From the NCBI GenBank assembly GCA_934636105.1, contig CAKTZR010000006.1, positions 1 through 64,000 of the forward strand: a stretch of DNA of 64,000 bases, read 5' to 3'. Positions 60,152-64,000 of the stretch are shown piece by piece (within the stretch, counting starts at the first letter, position 1; the number at the start of each line of letters is the position of its first letter). The position numbers were made by a program, and so were the translations under genes. Source of the DNA: an uncultured Clostridia bacterium (lineage in GTDB: Bacteria; Bacillota; Clostridia; Christensenellales; Aristaeellaceae). The notes below the pieces were generated by a model. It was not told the DNA's origin. It saw only the letters and a list, made by a program, of their open reading frames with translations, and did no database searches.

Positions 60152-61306
60152 ATGAAAAAAATACTGTGTTTATTTTTGATGCTGGCGCTGCTGCCGCTTG
60201 GCGCTCTGGCGGAGGACGCGGGCCTTGACGAACAGGTGGATAAAATTTTCCGCGATGCGCGGACGGTCGGCGGCGCGTTTCTGGTGGCGCAGAACGGCGA
60301 AATCGTCTACGAGCGCTATTACGGTGTGCAGCAGAAGACGACGCAGGTTCCCGTGACGGAAAAAAGCTATTTCCGCTGTGCGTCCGTCACCAAGCTGGTT
60401 ACGGGCATCGGCCTGATGAAGATGATGGACGACGGCCTGCTTGAACCGGATGAGGATATCAGCACGTATCTGGGCTATGCGGTGGGCAACCCGCGCTATC
60501 CCGATACGCCGATCACCCTGCGCATGCTGATGAGCCACACGGCGGGGCTGAACGAAAACGCGTCGTATTCCAGCAAATCCAGCAAGCTCAGCGACATGAT
60601 TGCGCTGGATAAAAAAGCGGCGGCCAATTTCAAAGACGTTCGCCCTGGCAGCCAGTATGCCTATTCCAACTTCGGCGCGGGACTGACGGGCGCGATTATC
60701 GAATCCGTGACGGGGCAGGATGTTTCCTCGTTCATGCGCGAATATCTCTTTGCGCCGCTGGATATCGACGCGGCTTACAGCGCAACCCAGCTGGACGAAG
60801 CGGAGGAATATCTGACTGCGACTTATCACAAGGACGGCTCGCTCTACCGCGCGCCCAGCTACATCCTGCGCCAACCCTATGACGCGTTTGCCACGCCGGA
60901 TACGCATTACCGCATCACGGTAGGCAGTCTGCTGATTCGCCCGCGCGACCTGACCCGGCTGGGCATTGCGATTTGCGGCGACGGCACGGTGGACGGCGTG
61001 CGCGTGCTCAGTGAGGACGCGATTGCCATGATGCGGCAGGAGCAGAGCGAGGAGACGACCGGCATCACCAGCGATACGCCGTATACCTTCTTCACCATCC
61101 ATCAGGATACGCTGCTGGAGGGGAAGCGTGTCTACGGCCATCAGGGCACGGACGAGGGCATTGTTTGCAATTTATATGTCGAACCTGAAAGCCAAACCGT
61201 TTTTTGCGTGATGACCAACGGCTGCAAGACCACGCGCGAGGACGGCATTATGCGCATTACCAGAAGACTTTGCGCGGCCGCGGCCGAAACGTTCATCGCT
61301 GAATAA
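60152..61306 (+). CDS. Secreted serine hydrolase, class C beta-lactamase fold
   Basis: 384 residues. Signal peptide MKKILCLFLMLALLPLGALA. Active-site SxxK in CASVTKLVTG, YxN in YAYSNFGAG, and the third motif HQG in VYGHQGTDEG where beta-lactamases have KTG. This combination is seen in esterases and D-Ala-D-Ala peptidase relatives. A true beta-lactamase is unlikely. ATG 60152 follows AAAAGGAGC. The longer frame starting at 59891 crosses the palindromic repeat and is not supported. Confidence 0.85.
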   Translation: MKKILCLFLMLALLPLGALAEDAGLDEQVDKIFRDARTVGGAFLVAQNGEIVYERYYGVQQKTTQVPVTEKSYFRCASVTKLVTGIGLMKMMDDGLLEPDEDISTYLGYAVGNPRYPDTPITLRMLMSHTAGLNENASYSSKSSKLSDMIALDKKAAANFKDVRPGSQYAYSNFGAGLTGAIIESVTGQDVSSFMREYLFAPLDIDAAYSATQLDEAEEYLTATYHKDGSLYRAPSYILRQPYDAFATPDTHYRITVGSLLIRPRDLTRLGIAICGDGTVDGVRVLSEDAIAMMRQEQSEETTGITSDTPYTFFTIHQDTLLEGKRVYGHQGTDEGIVCNLYVEPESQTVFCVMTNGCKTTREDGIMRITRRLCAAAAETFIAE

Positions 61307-61358
61307 ACAGAATTGACAAAAAATAAATAAACGGATCGTGCAAATGGATTGACAATCG

Positions 61359-61401
61359 TTGACAGAATGCCCAGGAAGTGATACGCTGTATACAGTATAT
61401 C
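61359..61401 (+). promoter_or_regulatory. SDR gene promoter with palindromic TGTATACA site
   Basis: TTGACA (61359-61364), 17-bp spacer, TACGCT (61382-61387), then CTGTATACAG (61386-61395), a perfect palindrome. TGTATACA is the usual core of FCD-type GntR operators, so the regulator at 59254 could act here. Confidence 0.4.
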
Positions 61402-61451
61402 AGACAAGACGTGCATGCAAGTCTGAAAAAAGCGTAAAGGAGTGACGAACA

Positions 61452-62213
61452 ATGGGCAAACTGGAAGGAAAAGTAGCGATCATCACCGGCGGCGGCAAGG
61501 GCATCGGCTTCGGCCTGGCGAAAGCATTCGCCAAGGAGGGCGCGAATCTGGTCATCACGGGCCGCACGATGAGCCGCCTTGAAGCCGCGAAGGAAAAGCT
61601 CGAAGCGGAATACGGCGTGAAGGTGCTGCCGATCACGGCGGACGGCGCGGACGAGGCTTCCGTGGCGAACGTGGTGGAGCAGGCCGTCAAGACCTTTGGC
61701 CGCATCGATACCGTGGTCAACAACGCGCAGGTTTCCAAGTCCGGCGTGATGCTCAAGGATCACACCAAGGAGGATTTCGACCTCGCAATTTATTCCGGCC
61801 TGTATGCGACGTTCTTCTATATGCGCGACGCGTATCCGTATTTGAAGGAGAGCAAGGGCTCGGTCATCAACTTCGCTTCCGGCGCGGGGCTGTTCGGCAA
61901 GCTCGGCCAGTCCTCCTACGCGGCGGCGAAGGAAGGCATTCGCGGCCTGTCCCGCGTGGCGGCGGCGGAATGGGGCCCGGACGGCATTCGCGTGAACGTG
62001 GTTTGCCCGCTGGCGATGACGGAGAGCCTGGAACAGTGGCGCGACGCGTACCCGGATCTGTTCGCCAAGACGATTCAAGGCATTCCGCTCGGCCGCTTCG
62101 CCGATCCGGAAAAGGATATCGGCCGCGTCTGCGTGTTCCTCGCGTCGGACGACGCGTCCTATGTGACGGGCGAAACCATCACGCTTCAGGGCGGCAGCGG
62201 CCTGCGCCCGTAA
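61452..62213 (+). CDS. Short-chain dehydrogenase/reductase
   Basis: 253 residues. TGGGKGIGFG cofactor motif, NNAQ in the place of NNAG, catalytic Ser in INFASGAG, YAAAK with Tyr and Lys, and the end motif GETITLQGGSG. Classical SDR. The closest functional groups act on sugars or 2-deoxy-gluconate (KduD-like), which would fit the neighbouring hexuronate genes, but this is inference. AAAGGAG precedes the ATG. Confidence 0.88.
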   Translation: MGKLEGKVAIITGGGKGIGFGLAKAFAKEGANLVITGRTMSRLEAAKEKLEAEYGVKVLPITADGADEASVANVVEQAVKTFGRIDTVVNNAQVSKSGVMLKDHTKEDFDLAIYSGLYATFFYMRDAYPYLKESKGSVINFASGAGLFGKLGQSSYAAAKEGIRGLSRVAAAEWGPDGIRVNVVCPLAMTESLEQWRDAYPDLFAKTIQGIPLGRFADPEKDIGRVCVFLASDDASYVTGETITLQGGSGLRP

Positions 62214-62231
62214 AACGGCAAATAAGCTATC

Positions 62232-62265
62232 AAAGGGAGACGGAAGAAAAATTCGTCTCCTTTTT
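62232..62265 (+). terminator. Terminator of the SDR gene
   Basis: GGAGACG pairs with CGTCTCC, followed by TTTTT. Confidence 0.7.
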
Positions 62266-62467
62266 GCTTTATTTAGGAAATTGCAGCAAGTCGGACGCAT
62301 GTGCGGAAGTTTGAGTTTTTGCAAGCTTTGGCGGATGTGAGCGAAAATGAGAAAAATGGTAAAAGTTTAGAAACCTTTATCATAAAATTTCTCCAAGGCC
62401 TTGAACTTTATGTTAGAATGATGTAAAATCTATGTAAAGTCAAACGCAGGAAGGAGAACAGAAAAAA

Positions 62468-63910
62468 TTGATTGAATCGATGCAGGCCTCGCCGGTGGCG
62501 CGGGTCATTATTTCTATTTCGGCGATGCTTTTCGCCGGATTCGCAATGACGCGCATCACCAAGCGGCTCCGCCTGCCCAACGTGACGGGCTATATTCTGG
62601 CGGGAATTTTAATGGGGCCGTGCTGTCTGGATGTGATTCCGCAAAGCATCATCGACGGCACGGATTTTCTTTCGGATGTGGCTTTGGCGTTCATCGCGTT
62701 CAGCGCGGGCGAGTTTTTCAAAATCGATGTGCTCAAGCGCAACGGCGCAAAGGTCATCATCATCACGGTGCTGGAGGCCTGCCTGGCTTCGGTGGCGGTG
62801 TTCATACTCATCTACGGCGTGCTGCATCTGGAATTGAGCTTTTCCATCGTCCTGGCCGCGCTGGCTTCGGCGACCGCGCCCGCGTCCACAATGATGACGA
62901 TTCGGCAGACGGGCGCGCACGGCGATTTCGTGGATACGCTTTTGCAGGTCGTCGCGCTGGATGACGTGGTCGGCCTGATTTTGTACAGCGTGGCGATTTC
63001 CGTGGCCATGGCGTCGGAAAGCGGACACATGCAGCTCTCCACGGTGATGAAGCCGATTCTGGCAAATCTCTGTGTGCTGGGGCTGGGCGCGCTGTTCGGC
63101 GTGATGCTCAAGCTGTTTTTCCGCAAGCGCTCGAAGGATAACCGCCTGATCGTGTCGATTGCGACGCTGTTTGCGTTCTGCGGCATTTGCGCCATGGCGG
63201 ATGTTTCGCCGCTGCTGGGCTGCATGTCCATGGGCATGACCTACATCAACCTGACGGGGGACGAAAAACTGTTTCGCCAGCTGGGCTATTGGAGCCCGCC
63301 GATCCTGCTGCTGTTCTTTGTGCGCTCCGGCTTGAGCTTCAACCTCGGCGCGCTGACGGATACGCTGGGCACGGGCGGAAGCGTGCCGCTGCTGCTGGTC
63401 GGTCTGCTGTATTTTGCAGGCCGCATCGTCGGCAAATATGCGGGCGCGTACTTCGGCTCGATGCTGGCGGGCAAGGGCAAAAACGTCCGCAATTATCTCG
63501 GCCTTGCGCTGATTCCGCAGGCGGGCGTGGCCATCGGCCTGGCGGCGATGGGTGCGCGAACGCTCGGCGGCGAAATGGGCGAGATGCTGCAAACGATCAT
63601 CCTCGCTTCCAGCGTGCTCTACGAGCTGGTCGGGCCGGGGTGCTCGAAGCTGGCGCTGTATCTGTCCGGTTCCTATGGGCAGGATGTGCCTGAACCAGCC
63701 AAGAATGAAGCCGAGCCGCCCAAGAGCGGGCTGGAAACGCTGATTGAACGCATGAAAGCGATTGAAGCGCGTCTGCCTGAACCTGCGGAAACCAGCCCGG
63801 AGGAGGAATGGGCTTTCACGCAGGCGGCGCAGGAGCAGTTTGATTTGGCACAGTATTATCATAACCGCCGCTTCAAGGGCGGCCGATCGACAGGAGGTAT
63901 TCACCCATGA
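62468..63910 (+). CDS. CPA2-family cation:proton antiporter
   Basis: 480 residues with about 12 membrane segments. LRLPNVTGYILAGILMGP is the first conserved block. LASATAPASTMMTIRQTGA and ALDDVVGLILYSV hold the transport-site region, the latter with the paired Asp. SMGMTYINL and LLFFVRSGLSF follow. A charged cytoplasmic tail of about 90 residues ends the protein, without a recognisable TrkA-N domain. Probably Na+ or K+/H+ exchange. Start TTG 62468 is ten bases after AGGAAGGAG. It overlaps the next gene by four bases. Confidence 0.88.
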   Translation: MIESMQASPVARVIISISAMLFAGFAMTRITKRLRLPNVTGYILAGILMGPCCLDVIPQSIIDGTDFLSDVALAFIAFSAGEFFKIDVLKRNGAKVIIITVLEACLASVAVFILIYGVLHLELSFSIVLAALASATAPASTMMTIRQTGAHGDFVDTLLQVVALDDVVGLILYSVAISVAMASESGHMQLSTVMKPILANLCVLGLGALFGVMLKLFFRKRSKDNRLIVSIATLFAFCGICAMADVSPLLGCMSMGMTYINLTGDEKLFRQLGYWSPPILLLFFVRSGLSFNLGALTDTLGTGGSVPLLLVGLLYFAGRIVGKYAGAYFGSMLAGKGKNVRNYLGLALIPQAGVAIGLAAMGARTLGGEMGEMLQTIILASSVLYELVGPGCSKLALYLSGSYGQDVPEPAKNEAEPPKSGLETLIERMKAIEARLPEPAETSPEEEWAFTQAAQEQFDLAQYYHNRRFKGGRSTGGIHP

Positions 63911-64000
63911 ACATGAACGATCCCATCGCCAGCCTGCTGGGCGGCTGGGCCAACGAATTGAACCTGTATTCGGCGCTGCTGCGCGTGGCGATATCCGTCA
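63907..64000 (+). CDS. Probable MgtC/SapB-family membrane protein, cut by window end
   Basis: Only 31 codons are present. GGWANELNLYSALLRVAISV resembles the start of MgtC-type proteins, which open with a short loop and an LLR..L.. helix. The ATG overlaps the antiporter stop, and ACAGGAGG precedes it. The call is weak because most of the gene is outside the window. Confidence 0.4.
   Translation, partial: MNMNDPIASLLGGWANELNLYSALLRVAISV

Overview
The window joins two unlike pieces of DNA. Bases 1 to about 21,000 are AT-rich and look acquired: serine recombinases, an IS5-type insertion, phage-defence genes and many small genes of the kind carried on clostridial integrative elements. From about 21,240 to the end the DNA is GC-rich, gene-dense and reads as ordinary chromosome. 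Host clues are spoVT behind a sigma-G-like promoter (a spore former), a T-box leader, strong Shine-Dalgarno sites, and hexuronate and pseudouridine catabolism. Together these suggest a GC-rich, gut-type anaerobic member of Clostridia. The taxonomic guess is inference.

Island (1-21,011). It opens with at least seven 25-bp covarying palindromes, then two tiny genes and a TnpX-type large serine recombinase. Next comes the most unusual locus (3.4-15.5 kb). An AgrD-like peptide gene without a visible AgrB is followed by a duplicated module. Each copy has an activator-type promoter, a 10-codon leader ORF, a 61-nt leader element identical in both copies, a small secreted protein and a larger secreted partner. 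The peptide gene and both modules share TGCATTTC-like boxes, with the proximal box a constant 40 bp from the -10. An IS5-family element with a CTAA target duplication has landed between the two boxes of the second module. The partner gene of the first module has a frameshift exactly at an A AAA AAG heptamer. Downstream are a GT-C-like membrane protein, an ABC exporter of the BcrA immunity type, a secreted propeller/solute-binding fusion, a small helical protein and an ECF sigma factor. The island ends with an RloA/RloB (AbiL-like) defence pair, a truncated second recombinase and a probable EVE-nuclease (type IV restriction-like) gene.

Chromosome, 21-36 kb: spoVT, an Lgt-like membrane protein lacking the family His, a sirtuin, an FMN split-barrel protein, a tryptophan-type ABC importer (trpXYZ-like) behind a T-box with a TGG specifier, three hydrolase-like genes, ssrA (tmRNA) with smpB, a pyridoxal-kinase-like gene, an Rrf2 regulator, a glycine-rich secreted protein, tRNA-Gln and tRNA-Glu, and psuK-psuG.

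Chromosome, 36-64 kb: an acetolactate-synthase-like ThDP enzyme, ybaK, a three-gene dehydrogenase/dehydrogenase/KdgK operon, secreted FMN-binding proteins divergent from a two-component system, YfhO, sbcD-sbcC, two tRNA-Lys genes, a secreted FMN/FAD reductase facing a LysR regulator, uxuA-uxuB-gntR for hexuronate breakdown (which KdgK would complete), a palindromic repeat in the leader of a serine hydrolase, an SDR enzyme, a CPA2 antiporter and the start of a probable MgtC-family gene cut by the window edge.
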